From Bacteroidaceae bacterium (GTDB lineage: Bacteria > Bacteroidota > Bacteroidia > Bacteroidales > Bacteroidaceae), in the NCBI GenBank assembly GCA_017633615.1, contig JAGBPB010000084.1, forward strand, positions 1 to 21,585: DNA of 21,585 bases, written 5' to 3'. The stretch's first letter is position 1. Each line of letters begins with the position of its first letter. The translations under genes were made by a program, and so were the position numbers. This document shows positions 21,438-21,585 of this stretch, in pieces. The notes beneath the pieces were generated by a model that saw only the letters and a list, made by a program, of their open reading frames with translations, ran no database searches and was not told the DNA's origin.

Positions 21438-21585
21438 GGGGCAGACGGGACGCACAGTCAGGCCTTCATAACGAAACCTGCCATTGGAACAGACAGGATT
21501 ATCAGCATCCAGATCCCGCAACCAGTAACAACAGCATGAGTCCCTATCCTTATAATAAACTCCAGTGTCAAAAATGTCGTCACGA
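21435..21585 (-). CDS. C-terminal fragment of an exported-type protein (FISUMP-like tail), runs off window
   Basis: 50 codons are open from the window edge to TAA at 21437-21435. The translation has YYKDRDSCCCYWLRDLDAD in the middle and ends RYEGLTVRPVCP. Endings of the type G-x-x-V-R-P-V-C are common at the C-terminus of FISUMP-like and related extracellular domains of Bacteroidetes, with a preceding aromatic/Cys segment, so I suggest that class with caution. Signal peptide and main domains lie outside. The stop codon coincides with the outer edge of the island's right repeat, so the repeat tail forms the 3' untranslated region. Confidence 0.5.
   Translation of the reverse strand, partial: RDDIFDTGVYYKDRDSCCCYWLRDLDADNPVCSNGRFRYEGLTVRPVCP

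Overview
The window looks like a chromosomal piece of a gut-type Bacteroidales bacterium (Bacteroidaceae/Prevotellaceae-like). The evidence is the order rimP-nusA-infB-cvpA-sufB-sufC-sufD-sufS, Bacteroidetes-style promoters (TTG/TTTG, about 19 nt, then TAnnTTTG), weak Shine-Dalgarno sites, tRNA genes without encoded CCA, a BspA-type leucine-rich-repeat protein and a lipoprotein rich in Y/F-D-x-x-G motifs. No database search was possible, so family names rest on motifs, length and context.

Positions 1-9121 (minus strand) form one housekeeping run. A perfect promoter at 9091-9121 precedes rimP, nusA, infB, a CvpA-family membrane protein and the SUF iron-sulfur cluster genes sufB, sufC, sufD and the first 26 codons of sufS. 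An intrinsic-terminator-like hairpin and a second small hairpin lie between that promoter and rimP, suggesting attenuation. Positions 9142-11618 (minus) hold an exported SGNH/CE6-like acetylesterase and an AT-rich lipoprotein gene. A 36-residue membrane micro-ORF with its own promoter (11701-11839, plus) abuts, tail to tail, a periplasmic S41 C-terminal processing protease (11840-13501, minus).

Positions 13599-13891 carry tRNA-Asn(GUU) with promoter and terminator. They are followed by a cluster of direct and inverted fragments of the same tRNA. Then comes a three-gene, start/stop-overlapping minus-strand operon: manC (GDP-mannose pyrophosphorylase), an NhaC-type Na+/H+ antiporter and a BspA-LRR exported protein (13895-18038), divergent from tRNA-Leu(CAA).

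Positions 18187-21437 are an accessory island at the tRNA-Leu 3' end. tRNA-Leu runs into a perfect 35-bp-arm palindrome that carries an inverted copy of the tRNA 3' end. A repeat of about 170 bp containing the 15-nt tRNA end, a hairpin and a GC-rich tail occurs on both sides of about 2.8 kb of cargo. The cargo is a small ORF coupled by a TAGTG overlap to a polyvalent-protein-type kinase domain, then an HXXEE-domain membrane protein divergent from an AraC-family regulator. The last pair is flanked by 10-bp-phased GGTCAC repeats. No integrase is present, so the island looks like the non-autonomous remnant of repeated integration. The window ends inside the C-terminus of a further minus-strand gene with a FISUMP-like tail.
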